From: Agarilytica rhodophyticola | GTDB taxonomy: Bacteria; Pseudomonadota; Gammaproteobacteria; Pseudomonadales; Cellvibrionaceae | Direction of reading: 5' to 3' | Assembly (NCBI RefSeq): GCF_002157225.2 | Contig: NZ_CP020038.1 | Span: 2,193,001 to 2,257,000 of the forward strand | Length of the DNA: 64,000 bases | Part shown: positions 37,616-47,746 of the stretch, piece after piece | Position numbering within the stretch: position 1 is the first letter of the stretch | Layout of the letters: each line of letters starts with the position of its first letter | Notes under the pieces: generated by a model | Told to the model about the DNA's origin: nothing | Database searches by the model: none | The model's input: the letters and a program-made list of their open reading frames with translations, nothing else | Position numbers and translations under genes: made by a program

Positions 37616-37643
37616 AGACCGAGCATCACTTAATGCTCGGTCT
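37616..37643. terminator. Strong bidirectional terminator
   Basis: AGACCGAGCAT (37616-37626), loop CACTTA, ATGCTCGGTCT (37633-37643), then TGCGGTTTTC. Eleven perfect pairs between the convergent DUF2333 and kinase genes. Confidence 0.8.
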
Positions 37644-37657
37644 TGCGGTTTTCTGAT

Positions 37658-38659
37658 TTAAAACCCTTCCATCTCTGATAAAACTTCTGCGTGCTGCTCT
37701 TTTCTCAAACGTGGTCCATATTGAGATACGATAACAGAAGCTGCTTTACTCGCTAAATTGCCTGCTTGTTGATAAGTTTTTCCTTGGCTCAAAGCATACA
37801 AAAATGCACCTGCATACATGTCACCAGCACCATTGGTATCGATGGCTTTGACCACACAGGGAGCAATATCTATACGCTGTTCACCATCGAATAAGCACGA
37901 ACCCTCTGCACCCATAGTAATGGCAAAAGTTTTAGCATACTTCTTCAAGCCCTCAAAGGCATCGTCAAAGCTATCGGCTTGGGTAAAATTGATCGCCTCA
38001 TCTTTATTGCAAAAAAGGATATCAACGCCGCTGCCTATCATTTCCTTCAAACCGTCATGAAAGTGATTGACTATCGCCGGATCAGATAAACTTATAGAAG
38101 TCTTGATATTGTTTGCGTCGGCTAATTCTTTCAACTTTATAGCCGCTGGGCGACCGGTGGGAGAGGTTACCTGATAACCTTCAATATAGACATACTTAGA
38201 CTGTTTCAGCGCGTCTTCATCGATATCAATCACAGATACTGTTTCACTGATACCCAGGTAAGTGTTCATGGTTCTTTCCGCGTCGGAGGTAATCATCACC
38301 AGACACTTGCCCGTAACTCCCGGCGAAGAACCATTGTTTGCGTGGTATGTGACATTTGCTTTTTCAAGATCTGACAAGTACAACAAGCCATTTTCATCAT
38401 TGGCAACTTTACAGCTATAAAAGGTACGTGAGCCAAAGCTGCTTGCTGCAATGATAGTATTGGCACCTGATCCGCCGCTTGCTTTTTTTGATGCAACAAG
38501 ATGATCTTTTAAATGGTTCATTAACTCTTTTTGTCGTGTATCATCGACTAAGGTCATTAGTCCTTTTTCGATATTGAATTGTTGCAGATCAGCATCGGTG
38601 ACTTCTATTTCTGTGTCAAGCAACGCTGCACCAATTCCGTAGATATCGTATGTGTTCAT
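37658..38659 (-). CDS. PfkB-family carbohydrate/nucleoside kinase (adenosine-kinase-like)
   Basis: 333 aa from the ATG at 38659 (MNTYDIYGIGAALLDTEIEV); the frame runs on to a TTG at 38701. Ribokinase-fold sugar kinase: ASGGSGANTIIAASSFG near the N-terminus, substrate-site CKVANDENG, and the catalytic signature DTNGAGDMYAGAFLY with the general-base Asp. Overall closest in look to the bacterial 'adenosine kinase' annotated PfkB proteins, but substrate cannot be set from sequence alone. Divergent from the second DUF1631 gene. Confidence 0.85.
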   Translation of the reverse strand: MNTYDIYGIGAALLDTEIEVTDADLQQFNIEKGLMTLVDDTRQKELMNHLKDHLVASKKASGGSGANTIIAASSFGSRTFYSCKVANDENGLLYLSDLEKANVTYHANNGSSPGVTGKCLVMITSDAERTMNTYLGISETVSVIDIDEDALKQSKYVYIEGYQVTSPTGRPAAIKLKELADANNIKTSISLSDPAIVNHFHDGLKEMIGSGVDILFCNKDEAINFTQADSFDDAFEGLKKYAKTFAITMGAEGSCLFDGEQRIDIAPCVVKAIDTNGAGDMYAGAFLYALSQGKTYQQAGNLASKAASVIVSQYGPRLRKEQHAEVLSEMEGF

Positions 38660-38983
38660 AGTATTAAGTTGTTTTCCGTTTCCGACTGTGGGTTTAAGCA
38701 AATATTATCTATGTATAAGATATAGGTATTTTTTTTGCTAACTTATGCTAAAAGTAGTAAACATAATTAAAGATAAAGGGATTAACAGGCGGATTGTACC
38801 CACTTTTATGTATTTGAGACTATATTAGATAGAAAAGTCCGTGTTTGAACGGAATAAATTCATTTTTCTGTCGGTTTTTTTTACATTTGTGGAAATTCTA
38901 AGTTGTCTAGCTCCTTTTATTGGCACATTTTTATTTGTGTATTTAGGTGCAACTTAGCTGTTCTTAGGAATTGATTTAGCATT
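38660..38983. promoter_or_regulatory. AT-rich divergent intergenic region, PfkB kinase / DUF1631 copy 2
   Basis: 324 bp with T-tracts (TCGGTTTTTTTTAC at 38871-38884). It must hold the promoters of the divergent genes; no box pair is convincing. TTGGCAC at 38918 resembles the -24 half of a sigma54 promoter but no GC follows at -12. Confidence 0.35.
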
Positions 38984-41311
38984 ATGTCAAAACTAATAAA
39001 AAATGAAGAAAAAGAAACTGATGGTTACGCACCAGTACTTTTGCCACTGTCAAATTCTGCCATTATTGCGCATTTAAAAACGTGCCAACAAATAGCTGCT
39101 GATAGTGCTCAGGCAGCGTTTTCAAAGTATATTGATTCGCTGGATGACGCTTTATTGGAAGAAATACGCGAGGCTAAATCTAACCAAGATGCTGTTGAGC
39201 TGATGGAAGTACAGCGGATGCTGCGTTCCAAACGGGACGATATCGAACGTTACTACTGTGGCTATTTATCAGAAGGTTTTGTTAAATTTAAAAAACAAGA
39301 GCTCAACACCTCGGTCGGTGGAGATGAAGAGGCTGCACTGGGTGACAAGCTGTCACTTTTAGAAAATGAAGACCTGGAAGAAGCTATTGCTATTACTTCT
39401 TTAACACAAAGGGCTGATGCCTACTTTGCCGAACCTTTGTGGGCGCTTAACCAACGTTTTGCTGTGCTCAATGACGGTGATCATGTTACTGAGTCTTCTA
39501 ATCCCGCATCTCCAATCCAACTCTGTGAATCCCTGCGTAAAGCCCTTAAACTGGTGTGCCTCGATGGCAAAGCTAAGACGCTGGCCTATAAAGTCTATGA
39601 TAAGCAGCTATTGGGCTTAACCCGTCAAATTTTAGAGGACATTAACCAGTACTTAAAAACGCAAGGTATATTGCCTCATTTGCGCTATACCATCCCTACA
39701 GGTAATGCCCCAGCATCGTACTTATCTGAGGAAGAAGAAGAGAACTACCAGCAAGAAGAAGAACCTCAAAATCAATATGAGGATACAGCCGCAGGCTTTT
39801 CTACTAATCCCAGTGGCCCAAGCCCGAGCGGTGAAGGCTTGTCTGAAGGTGAGTATCAAGATGAATTACTACAGGCTATTCGCAATTTACAGAATCAATT
39901 ATTAGTGTCTGAGCCGGTACCAGTAAATTACGCACCTGCTCCCGCGGCTGCAACCGTCACTGAAGCTGATCTTATCGAGGCTCTACAAATTATTCAGCAA
40001 CAGTCTCAGGTGACGCCTAACTTGGTTCCAAGTAGTCAGATCGCAGCCCCTGTTGATGTGTCGGATATGATGGCACAACTTAAGGAAATCATTAAAAAGG
40101 ATGATGAAGATAACGATGTAGAAAAAGCAGATATGCAGACAATAGACCTTGTGGGAATGTTGTTTGAATATATGTTAAATGATGAGAATCTCCCCGACTG
40201 TGTCAAAGCTCTTTTGAGTTACCTACATACGCCCTTTTTAAAGATTGCATTTATAGACCCTGGTTTTTTTGAGAAAACCGATCACCCAGCGCGTCTTCTG
40301 CTCAATAGCTTGGCTGAGGCTGGGGCTCACTGGGTAGGCAATGACGGTACTCAACAGTACGAAATTTATGAAAAAATTAAAAACACTGTGGATCGCATTC
40401 TCAAAGAGTTCGACAACGATGTAAAAATCATTACCACCTTACTTCTTGAATTTAATAGCTACACCAAGAATATTATTCGCCGACAAGATCTCATGGAGAA
40501 GAGGGCGACGGAAAAAGCTCAGGGTGAGGAAAAACTGCGGGAAGTAAAATTACGTGTTAATGATGAAATCCGCAAACGTACCCATAATCGTGAATTGCCA
40601 TCGGCGCTGTTGTTATTCTTATTGCAGCCTTGGTCTGATTACTTAAGTTTTGCCTTACTGCGTTATGGTGATCATTCTGAAAAATGGATAAAAGCACTTG
40701 GCTTGGTAGACGATGTTTTATGGAGTATTCGTCCGAAGACAAAAGACGAAGATAAAGCTAAGCAAATAGCTATGCATGAAGATATCACTGCAAGTATGAA
40801 AGCAGGTTTTGATACTATTGGTTTTGATCAAGCGAAGGGCAAAAAACTTATTGATGCGATTCTTTCGCTAATGAACCTAGCGATGCAAAGCAAGAAAGCT
40901 GAGCCCGCTCCTGCACCTATGCGTCATAAACTTGAGCAGATCGCGGCGGAAAAAGCAGGCACCAGAAAATCAGAAGAAGATGTGGCAACGCCAGAAGAAG
41001 CACAAGTTGTCGAGAAATTAAAAGTTATTGAGTTTGGAACATGGTTCGAATTTGAAGGTGGTCGACGACTTAAGATTGCCTGGTATAACGCCCGAACATC
41101 TCACTATATGCTAGTGGATCAGATGGGTAAGCGTGTGGATATGATGTCCGGTTTAGATATGGCTCGACAAATGATTGCCGGTACCGCAAAAATTATATCT
41201 GGTAGTTCGAAACCATTCTTTGAGCGTGCACTAGAGAATATTTTCCAGAAGTTAAACGAGAAGGCTGAAGCGAATAAAAACTCAGGAGATGAGAATGTTA
41301 CCGAGCAATGA
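38984..41311 (+). CDS. DUF1631 family protein, copy 2
   Basis: 775 aa, paralogue of the protein at 10669-12927. Shared marks: the central block with LVGMLFEYMLNDENLP, ALLSYLHTPFLKIAFIDPGF, HPARLLLNSLAEAG, and the C-terminal small beta domain GTWFEFEGGRRLKIAWYN..YMLVDQMGKRVD followed by FFERALENIF. The linker (residues about 245-300) is E/Q-rich. Cytoplasmic, function unknown. The downstream PilZ gene overlaps its 3' end, so the two products probably act together and may be linked to c-di-GMP. Confidence 0.87.
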   Translation: MSKLIKNEEKETDGYAPVLLPLSNSAIIAHLKTCQQIAADSAQAAFSKYIDSLDDALLEEIREAKSNQDAVELMEVQRMLRSKRDDIERYYCGYLSEGFVKFKKQELNTSVGGDEEAALGDKLSLLENEDLEEAIAITSLTQRADAYFAEPLWALNQRFAVLNDGDHVTESSNPASPIQLCESLRKALKLVCLDGKAKTLAYKVYDKQLLGLTRQILEDINQYLKTQGILPHLRYTIPTGNAPASYLSEEEEENYQQEEEPQNQYEDTAAGFSTNPSGPSPSGEGLSEGEYQDELLQAIRNLQNQLLVSEPVPVNYAPAPAAATVTEADLIEALQIIQQQSQVTPNLVPSSQIAAPVDVSDMMAQLKEIIKKDDEDNDVEKADMQTIDLVGMLFEYMLNDENLPDCVKALLSYLHTPFLKIAFIDPGFFEKTDHPARLLLNSLAEAGAHWVGNDGTQQYEIYEKIKNTVDRILKEFDNDVKIITTLLLEFNSYTKNIIRRQDLMEKRATEKAQGEEKLREVKLRVNDEIRKRTHNRELPSALLLFLLQPWSDYLSFALLRYGDHSEKWIKALGLVDDVLWSIRPKTKDEDKAKQIAMHEDITASMKAGFDTIGFDQAKGKKLIDAILSLMNLAMQSKKAEPAPAPMRHKLEQIAAEKAGTRKSEEDVATPEEAQVVEKLKVIEFGTWFEFEGGRRLKIAWYNARTSHYMLVDQMGKRVDMMSGLDMARQMIAGTAKIISGSSKPFFERALENIFQKLNEKAEANKNSGDENVTEQ

Positions 41312-41642
41312 TGGCGATAAGCGTAACAAGCAGCGGAAATCGGTTGATCAACATATTAAAGTCACAAACACTTTGCAAAAAGTCGAGATAGGTAGCATCG
41401 TTAATTTGCATGAAGAAGGGTTTATGCTCATTGGCGATGGCCAAATTCGGGAAAATTGTCTTTATCAGCTGAGCTTCAATTTTAGCGATGCGGTAGATGG
41501 ATGCGATAGTCTTTGTCTGGGTGCAGAATGTCTTTGGATTAAAGAGACTGACAGTGGTACACAATACTGGTCAGGGTTTCAGATTATTGATTTGTCAGAA
41601 AAAGATAAAACAACTATATCTAAATTAATTGGAGCACAGTAG
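41295..41642 (+). CDS. PilZ-like small protein
   Basis: 115 aa from the ATG at 41295, chosen because AGGAG ends 6 nt upstream; it overlaps the DUF1631 gene by 17 bp in another frame, implying coupling. The N-terminal RNKQRKSVDQHIKV stretch and GSIVNLHEEGFMLIGD correspond to the RxxxR and (D/N)xSxxG c-di-GMP motifs, but the second reads NLHEEG (Ser replaced by His), so binding may be lost or altered. The rest has the PilZ beta-barrel pattern (LSFNF, LGAECLWIKE, GFQIIDLSE). Confidence 0.75.
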   Translation: MLPSNDGDKRNKQRKSVDQHIKVTNTLQKVEIGSIVNLHEEGFMLIGDGQIRENCLYQLSFNFSDAVDGCDSLCLGAECLWIKETDSGTQYWSGFQIIDLSEKDKTTISKLIGAQ

Positions 41643-41697
41643 GTAACCAATCCAGAATAGCTTTAATCTAAGAGATTTTATTCGTTTGATTTCTTTG

Positions 41698-41735
41698 AAA
41701 TTCACTTGGGCCTTGTGCTCGCCCCAAGTGAATTT
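41698..41735. terminator. Strong bidirectional terminator between PilZ gene and hemL
   Basis: AAATTCACTTGGG (41698-41710), 12-nt loop, CCCAAGTGAATTT (41723-41735): 13 perfect pairs with flanking A and T runs, between convergent genes. Confidence 0.8.
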
Positions 41736-41751
41736 TGACTTTAGGGCACTT

Positions 41752-43038
41752 CTAATCTTTTAAACCGCTAAATACCTTTTTCGCTGCTGCGATAGTATTT
41801 TCAATATCTTCACTAGTATGGGCTGCGGACATAAAGCCTGCTTCGTATGAAGCCGGAGCTAAATATACCCCTTCTTCTAACATACCATGGAAAAATTGAT
41901 TAAATCTTTGTGTGTTACATGCCATAACTTGTTGGTAATTACTAATGGCTTTTTCTTCCGTGAAAAATCCTCCCCACATTGACCCTACATGGTTGGTAGT
42001 AAATGGAATACCTTCTTCTACGGCTGCTTGTTCAAGCCCTTGGCATAGTTGCGTTGTTTTGTTGAATATAGGTTCGTAAAAACCATTTTCTGCGATGAGT
42101 TCGATAGTTGCCAAGCCCGCAGTCATTGCTACAGGGTTGCCCGATAGAGTGCCTGCCTGATACACCGGACCTACTGGGGCAATAAAATCCATAATATCCT
42201 TGCGACCGCCAAATGCACCTACGGGCATACCACCGCCGATAACTTTTCCCAATGTCGTTAAATCTGGTGTAATACCATAATAGCCCTGTGCTCCGCTAAT
42301 GCCGAGTCTAAAGCCTGTCATCACTTCATCAAAAATAAGCACGGTGCCACTGTCATCACATACGCGTCTTAAGGTTTGTAGAAATTCCGCGCTAGGTGGG
42401 ATGCAATTCATGTTGCCTGCGACCGGTTCAACAATGATACAGGCGATACTGTCGCCTTTTTCTTTAAATAATGTTTCTAATTGCTCGCAGTCGTTATACG
42501 TCAATGTGAGCGTATGTTGGGCCAAACACTCAGGTACGCCCGGTGAGCTTGGAACCCCCAGCGTTAGCGCGCCGCTACCGGCTTTGATAAGTAAAGAGTC
42601 TGAATGTCCATGGTAGCAGCCTTCAAATTTGACAATATTATCGCGCCCTGTAAAACCCCGGGCTAATCTTATTGCGCTCATGGTGGCTTCGGTACCTGAA
42701 CTGACAAATCGAATTTTATCCATGCCGGGAAGAATCTTACAGATAGCTTCGGCCAATTCTGTTTCCACCTGAGTGGGTGCTCCGAAACTCAAGCCGCTAT
42801 CAATTTTTTCTTTTACTGCCCCCAGCACTTGCGGATGAGCGTGGCCTAGAATCATTGGCCCCCATGACAGAACATAATCGATATAACGTTTATCCTCGCT
42901 ATCAAATAAATAAGCGCCGCTTGCCTTATTGATAAAAAGTGGTTCTCCGCCTACCGCTTTAAATGCCCTTACTGGAGAATTAACGCCTCCGGGGATAACC
43001 GCTTGGGCACGAGAAAATTGTTCAGAGTTTGAAGTCAT
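41752..43038 (-). CDS. hemL: Glutamate-1-semialdehyde 2,1-aminomutase
   Basis: PLP enzyme making 5-aminolevulinate from glutamate-1-semialdehyde, start of C5-route heme synthesis. 428 aa. [12 protein letters not shown] at the N-terminus, substrate loop [41 protein letters not shown], and the PLP Lys in [18 protein letters not shown]. The thiD-like gene lies 22 bp upstream on the same strand, a common hemL neighbour in pseudomonads. Confidence 0.97.
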   Translation of the reverse strand: MTSNSEQFSRAQAVIPGGVNSPVRAFKAVGGEPLFINKASGAYLFDSEDKRYIDYVLSWGPMILGHAHPQVLGAVKEKIDSGLSFGAPTQVETELAEAICKILPGMDKIRFVSSGTEATMSAIRLARGFTGRDNIVKFEGCYHGHSDSLLIKAGSGALTLGVPSSPGVPECLAQHTLTLTYNDCEQLETLFKEKGDSIACIIVEPVAGNMNCIPPSAEFLQTLRRVCDDSGTVLIFDEVMTGFRLGISGAQGYYGITPDLTTLGKVIGGGMPVGAFGGRKDIMDFIAPVGPVYQAGTLSGNPVAMTAGLATIELIAENGFYEPIFNKTTQLCQGLEQAAVEEGIPFTTNHVGSMWGGFFTEEKAISNYQQVMACNTQRFNQFFHGMLEEGVYLAPASYEAGFMSAAHTSEDIENTIAAAKKVFSGLKD

Positions 43039-43060
43039 GTAAATATCACAAAAATTAGAG

Positions 43061-43903
43061 TTAGTGGGTTCGCGTTCCCGGCAGAATATCTTCAGTGGTT
43101 TCTATATTTTGATCTGCCCAGAAAAGTCGGTGAGGGGTGCTCCTGCCGAAACCTATGTCTCTGGCTGCTCGCATCGATTGCCAGGTATAATTTTGTGCCT
43201 GCTCGATGGTTTGTAGTTCATTAAAACCGTGAGCCAAATAAGCTGCCATACTCATCGCTAAGGTACTTGCGGAGCCATGAGATATGGGCTGCTCCTGTTG
43301 CCACTGGTAGTTTTTAATTAAACCTTTGGCGTTATATGCACTGTTTTGAAAGGCTTGTGTTTGCTTACCGGTGCCGGTAATAAAAGCCGTTTGGCAGCCA
43401 CTGGCAATAACGGCGTGGGCGGTGGTATCGACAGTATCTTGTTCGCCAGATATTGCTCTTGCTTCAAATAGAGAGAAGTTTGCGATGGCAGATGCCGGCA
43501 AGATTAAATCGGTGTATGCATCCACAAGTTGGTGATGATCACTGTTTTCATCGTCTAGTAAGCTTAACGCCGGATGAGAGACAACAGGTATGGTGTTGTA
43601 GTCTTGTAGAATAGAGTGGATAGCTTCTGCAATGGCGCGAGAACCCAAAAACCCGATTTTTATCGCGCTAACATTCATTTGTGCAAGAACAGAACGGGCT
43701 TGTTCGATAATGATAGTTGGATCAACCGAGACGGTCTCCGTTTCAGGAATAGAACCCTCGGCACACAGAGCCGTGATAATTGGCGTACAGTGGCATCCCA
43801 AACTTGCTGCTGTCTCTATATCTGCTTGAATACCGCCGGAGCCCGAGGGATCTAAAACGGAAAATGCAAGAACAATTGGCGGTCCGGAACTAGCGTGTGT
43901 CAT
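43061..43903 (-). CDS. thiD: ThiD-like hydroxymethylpyrimidine (phosphate) kinase with altered active site
   Basis: 280 aa, ribokinase fold of the ThiD family: [19 protein letters not shown] at the N-terminus, [22 protein letters not shown]. Family function: phosphorylation of HMP and HMP-P for thiamin. The anion-hole/catalytic motif, normally G-(T/S)-G-C-T, reads GSAST here, so the catalytic Cys is Ser and a Gly is Ala. The hemL neighbour supports orthology to pseudomonad thiD, but activity should not be assumed. No TPP riboswitch is visible upstream. Confidence 0.75.
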   Translation of the reverse strand: MTHASSGPPIVLAFSVLDPSGSGGIQADIETAASLGCHCTPIITALCAEGSIPETETVSVDPTIIIEQARSVLAQMNVSAIKIGFLGSRAIAEAIHSILQDYNTIPVVSHPALSLLDDENSDHHQLVDAYTDLILPASAIANFSLFEARAISGEQDTVDTTAHAVIASGCQTAFITGTGKQTQAFQNSAYNAKGLIKNYQWQQEQPISHGSASTLAMSMAAYLAHGFNELQTIEQAQNYTWQSMRAARDIGFGRSTPHRLFWADQNIETTEDILPGTRTH

Positions 43904-44129
43904 AGCAATATCTTTCAGAAATTTATACTGTGTCTACTGGCGTTTCATCAGACTTTAGTGAGTCTATCATAATGATGGTGCGGTATCTCGATGCCTAGCA
44001 CAAAAATATTGTGTTCAATTTTTATATTACATCAGCTTAAACTCAGTGAGCGACATGTTGCTTAAAAGCTGCTTAGGACATAATGCCGCAGTTATGCATG
44101 CGCGATTAAATTTGCGCATAGCGCCTTGA

Positions 44130-44555
44130 TTAAAAGTTGGGCTTAACAACCACTAAAATGACTACTGCGATTAAAATGAGCACAGGAAATTCATTAAACC
44201 ATCGAAAATACACGTGGCCATGAGGGTTTTCATCGCGTGCGAATTTTTTGACCATTGCACCACACATATGGTGGTAGCCGATTAATATAAATATCAAACT
44301 TAACTTTATCCAAAACCAAATACTTGCGGCATAGTAAGCACCGTTGTAGCTTGCTAGCCAAGCTCCTAGAACGATAGTAGCGACCATAGAAGGCGTACCT
44401 ATACCACGATATAATTTGCGCTCCATAACTTTGAATCGCTCTTTACTTATCTCGTCTTCTGCCATCGCATGATAAACAAATAGCCTTGGCAAATAGAACA
44501 GCATTGCGAACCAACATACAACAGCGACAATATGGAAAGCTTTAATCCACAGCAT
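44130..44555 (-). CDS. hemJ: HemJ-like membrane protein (protoporphyrinogen IX oxidase family)
   Basis: 141 aa from the ATG at 44555 (GGAG about 9 nt upstream); an upstream frame extension to 44588 is less likely. Four membrane helices. The N-terminal WIKAFHIVAVVCWFAMLFYL then PRLFVYH carries the His and Arg that are conserved in HemJ/UPF0093; the later LSLIFILIGYHHMCGAM also fits. HemJ oxidises protoporphyrinogen IX in bacteria without HemG/HemY. Overlaps the end of the Clc gene by 14 bp. CopD-like alternatives exist but the fit to HemJ is better. Confidence 0.82.
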   Translation of the reverse strand: MLWIKAFHIVAVVCWFAMLFYLPRLFVYHAMAEDEISKERFKVMERKLYRGIGTPSMVATIVLGAWLASYNGAYYAASIWFWIKLSLIFILIGYHHMCGAMVKKFARDENPHGHVYFRWFNEFPVLILIAVVILVVVKPNF

Positions 44556-46335
44556 TTTGAAACTCCACAGGCTTGTAATAATTTTCAATTGAGGAAAGTG
44601 TCAATATGCCCTTCACTTCCTCAGAATAATAGGTTTGCTGGCCTGACACATAAAGAACTTCTGTGCTGTGCGCATTAAAACCTTGCATTGCTTCGTATAA
44701 TGACGCTGATTCATGAATCGCGCCAATCAAATAATTACGACTGGGGATTTCGTCTAGATCAATAATATTTTTGGCGTCATTTTCATTTCCTGATTCCTCA
44801 TCCTCGCAGCTTTCAAGATGATTGGCCAAATCTGCTGCATGCATGGCGTGGCAATAGCGCCCGTCTTGATCGCTAACAATTAGCCACATGGGGCGGCTGT
44901 GTAAAATGGCCTTTGCTTGTGAACAGCTGAGTTTCTGACTGGTCACTTTAAACCGAGTATCCATGACACTGCGCACACCCGCACGTCTTAACGCTTGTTT
45001 TGCTGGCCCAAAATCTATAGTTTTATTGCTGTGGCGAAGTTGCTCATGAAAAATGCCCTTAATTTTGAATAGGCGACGAGTCGACACACAGGCGATAACA
45101 ATAACCAACATCGATGGGAAAATAATGTTGGGATTGTAGGTTAGCTCCAATACTGTCACTAAAGCGGCAAGAGGTGCATTAAAGGCCGCGGCCATCATTC
45201 CGGACATACCAATCATGACATAGAAACTTGGGTTGACACCGAGCTCGGGGAAAAGCTCGGCAATAATATGCCCAAGTGCCGCACCTATACAGGCACCTGC
45301 GACCAACATCGGCCCAATTAACCCACCTGGCAATCCCAAGCCCACAACAATTGGTGTTAAAAATAATTTTGCTAAGCCGATAACTATTAAACTTGTTAAC
45401 AATATTTGGTCATTGACTACGGCGTTGACGGTATCGTAACCCTGTCCCATCACTTCGGGGATAAATATCACGGTTAAAGAAGTTAATACTCCTGCAATCG
45501 TTAATCTTATTACCAGGGGTATTGAGGCGAGCTTTAAAGCAAATAAATTGAGCTTAATGTAAGCCCCTGCACATAGAGAAATAACAATTCCTATGGCCAC
45601 CATAAAAGGGACTTCGTACAAGCTTGCGATATTGGTATCCCCCACCAGAATAAATACACTGTCGCCAAACACCAACTTACTCAGGGCTGTACCAGTGACG
45701 GAGGCCAAAATAACAGGCACGAAGCCGACGACTGTATATTCTATGGTGAGAACTTCCATGGCAAAGATAACTCCAGCCATTGGAGTATCAAAAGAAGCAG
45801 CTATGGCTGCCGCTGCACCACAGCCGACCAAGGTATTAATGCTGTTGTTGGGCAATTTTAACCATTGCCCAAATTGACTAGCGGCGCAGGCACCTAAATG
45901 AACCGCCGGTCCTTCTCTCCCTACTGACTGGCCACTCACCATGCAGATTAGCGCGCCAAAAAATTGTACGCAGCAATTTTTAAATGGTAGCTTCGACTGA
46001 TGGTTGTGAATACGGTCGATAACATGACTAACGCCTATCTCTCGATATTTAGCTTTGACCGATAACATAAGAATCATAAGAATGACGATCCCTGTAGCTA
46101 TCATGACTATTCGAAGATGCAGGCTTAAGCCTTCGAAGTTATCTGCTCCTTGGGGTAATAGCGCGAATAAAGAGAACTCAATGATGAGTCGAAAGCTAAC
46201 AATAATGATTCCTGTGAATAGGCCGATAATAAAACCAAGTAAGGTAAGTTGTGGTAAGGCGTCGATGTAGGACAAGGAATGCCGGAATTCATGTAGCTTT
46301 TGAATAACTAGATTTTTCAGTAAAGATATATTCAT
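44542..46335 (-). CDS. Clc-family chloride channel/antiporter with C-terminal cytoplasmic domain
   Basis: 597 aa. The ten to twelve helix Clc core: GVSHVID at the place of the GSGIP filter (so a divergent selectivity motif), SGQSVGREGPAVHLGA with the gating Glu E141, and GLGLPGGLIGPMLVAGA as the third ion-site loop. After the membrane part (about residue 430) comes a CBS-like region (VRSVMDTRFKVTSQKLSCSQ, LYEAMQGFNAHSTEVLYV) interrupted by an acidic stretch (SCEDEESGNENDAKNIIDLD). Gating Glu present suggests H+/Cl- antiport is possible; which anion and mode are not set. Divergent from argC. Confidence 0.88.
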   Translation of the reverse strand: MNISLLKNLVIQKLHEFRHSLSYIDALPQLTLLGFIIGLFTGIIIVSFRLIIEFSLFALLPQGADNFEGLSLHLRIVMIATGIVILMILMLSVKAKYREIGVSHVIDRIHNHQSKLPFKNCCVQFFGALICMVSGQSVGREGPAVHLGACAASQFGQWLKLPNNSINTLVGCGAAAAIAASFDTPMAGVIFAMEVLTIEYTVVGFVPVILASVTGTALSKLVFGDSVFILVGDTNIASLYEVPFMVAIGIVISLCAGAYIKLNLFALKLASIPLVIRLTIAGVLTSLTVIFIPEVMGQGYDTVNAVVNDQILLTSLIVIGLAKLFLTPIVVGLGLPGGLIGPMLVAGACIGAALGHIIAELFPELGVNPSFYVMIGMSGMMAAAFNAPLAALVTVLELTYNPNIIFPSMLVIVIACVSTRRLFKIKGIFHEQLRHSNKTIDFGPAKQALRRAGVRSVMDTRFKVTSQKLSCSQAKAILHSRPMWLIVSDQDGRYCHAMHAADLANHLESCEDEESGNENDAKNIIDLDEIPSRNYLIGAIHESASLYEAMQGFNAHSTEVLYVSGQQTYYSEEVKGILTLSSIENYYKPVEFQNAVD

Positions 46336-46585
46336 ATAGTTTATAGGTCATTCCTGTGGCTTGGGCCTGTTGACGTTAGGCGGAAATACGCTACCGGCTC
46401 CTGGCAAACAGGAGTGGTTGAATGAATGTGAACCAGCCCTTAAAGCAGAACAAATGCCTTACAGCTACCTCTAACTTACCTAAATCCATTGAATAGAGGG
46501 GCTCTTACAGTATTTTTTTCTACTAAAGCACTTTATTATACCCTCCCGCGAGATTAAGGTTTTGTATTTTTAGAGGTAAGTTTGA

Positions 46586-47629
46586 GTGATAAAAGTTGGC
46601 ATTGTCGGCGGTACGGGATACACCGGAGTAGAGTTATTGAGGCTTTTAGCCACCCATCCTGAGGCAAGTGTAGAGGTGATAACGTCTCGAGCCGAAGCTG
46701 GAAAGCCTGTAGCAGAGTTGTTTCCAAGTTTACGAGGTCATTATGAGCTGTGTTTTTCACAAATAGACGAACACGCGTTGCTCAACTGTGATGTAGTGTT
46801 CTTCGCTACCCCTCATGGCGTCGCCCAAAGCATGATGAACCCACTTATATCCTCCGGTGCGCGGGTGATCGATTTGTCTGCTGATTTTCGTCTGCGAGAT
46901 ATTGCGGTATGGGAAAAGTGGTATGGACAACAACATGCTTGCCCTGAATTAGTGGCGAAAGCCGTATATGGTTTGCCGGAAGTGAATCGCGAGCGCATTC
47001 GCAGAGCCCAACTGGTAGCATGCCCTGGGTGCTATCCGACCTCAGTGCAACTTGGCTTTTTACCTCTTCTGGAGAATGATCTAATCGACCCTAGCTCTCT
47101 GATTGCCAATTCATCCTCAGGTATTAGTGGTGCCGGCAGGCAGGGTAAAATTGACTTGCTATTGGCCGAAGCAGGAGAATCCTATAAAGCCTATGGTGTG
47201 GCTGGTCATCGTCATCTGCCGGAGATTGAACAGGGGTTGCGCAGTATGCAACCTGATGATGTGCAAGCGGCGCAATTAACATTTGTACCTCATTTACTGC
47301 CCACTATTAGAGGCATTCACTCCACCTTATATGCGACTCTGAAAGGGGGATCGTCGGAAGATCTTCAGGCCTTGTACGAAGAGCGTTATGCCAATGAGGC
47401 TTTTGTGGATGTTTTACCAAGCGGTGTTTTCCCTCAGACGAAAACGGTTAAAACCACCAATATGTGTCGCATTTCTGTTCTTGAGCCACAGGGCCGTGGG
47501 ACAGTTGTCATTATGTCGGTAATTGATAACTTAACCAAAGGCGCATCTGGCCAAGGTATTCAGAACATGAATATCATGTTTGGCTTAGACGAGACCACAG
47601 GTTTAGTTAGCCCAGCCATCCTTCCGTAA
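46586..47629 (+). CDS. argC: N-acetyl-gamma-glutamyl-phosphate reductase
   Basis: NADPH-dependent reductase, third step of arginine synthesis. 347 aa, GTG start at 46586 with AGAGGTAAG upstream. NADP loop [18 protein letters not shown], catalytic Cys in [15 protein letters not shown], and the C-terminal [12 protein letters not shown] and [12 protein letters not shown]. Divergent from the Clc gene across 250 bp; a short hairpin CTCCTG-GCAAA-CAGGAG (46398-46414) lies in that gap. Upstream neighbour of the DUF6776/bactofilin pair. Confidence 0.97.
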   Translation: MIKVGIVGGTGYTGVELLRLLATHPEASVEVITSRAEAGKPVAELFPSLRGHYELCFSQIDEHALLNCDVVFFATPHGVAQSMMNPLISSGARVIDLSADFRLRDIAVWEKWYGQQHACPELVAKAVYGLPEVNRERIRRAQLVACPGCYPTSVQLGFLPLLENDLIDPSSLIANSSSGISGAGRQGKIDLLLAEAGESYKAYGVAGHRHLPEIEQGLRSMQPDDVQAAQLTFVPHLLPTIRGIHSTLYATLKGGSSEDLQALYEERYANEAFVDVLPSGVFPQTKTVKTTNMCRISVLEPQGRGTVVIMSVIDNLTKGASGQGIQNMNIMFGLDETTGLVSPAILP

Positions 47630-47746
47630 GTCGGCGAGCTTTGATAATGGTTTTGGGGAAATGACGAGGTGCATCAGATAGTGGGTTTTATAAAATACCT
47701 GCTAATCAGTGCACCTCTGGATGGAAACTCCTTAGGTATATGATAT

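Noticed and set aside
38918-38935. Sigma54-type promoter upstream of DUF1631 copy 2
   Set aside because: TTGGCAC is present but the required GC at -12 is missing.
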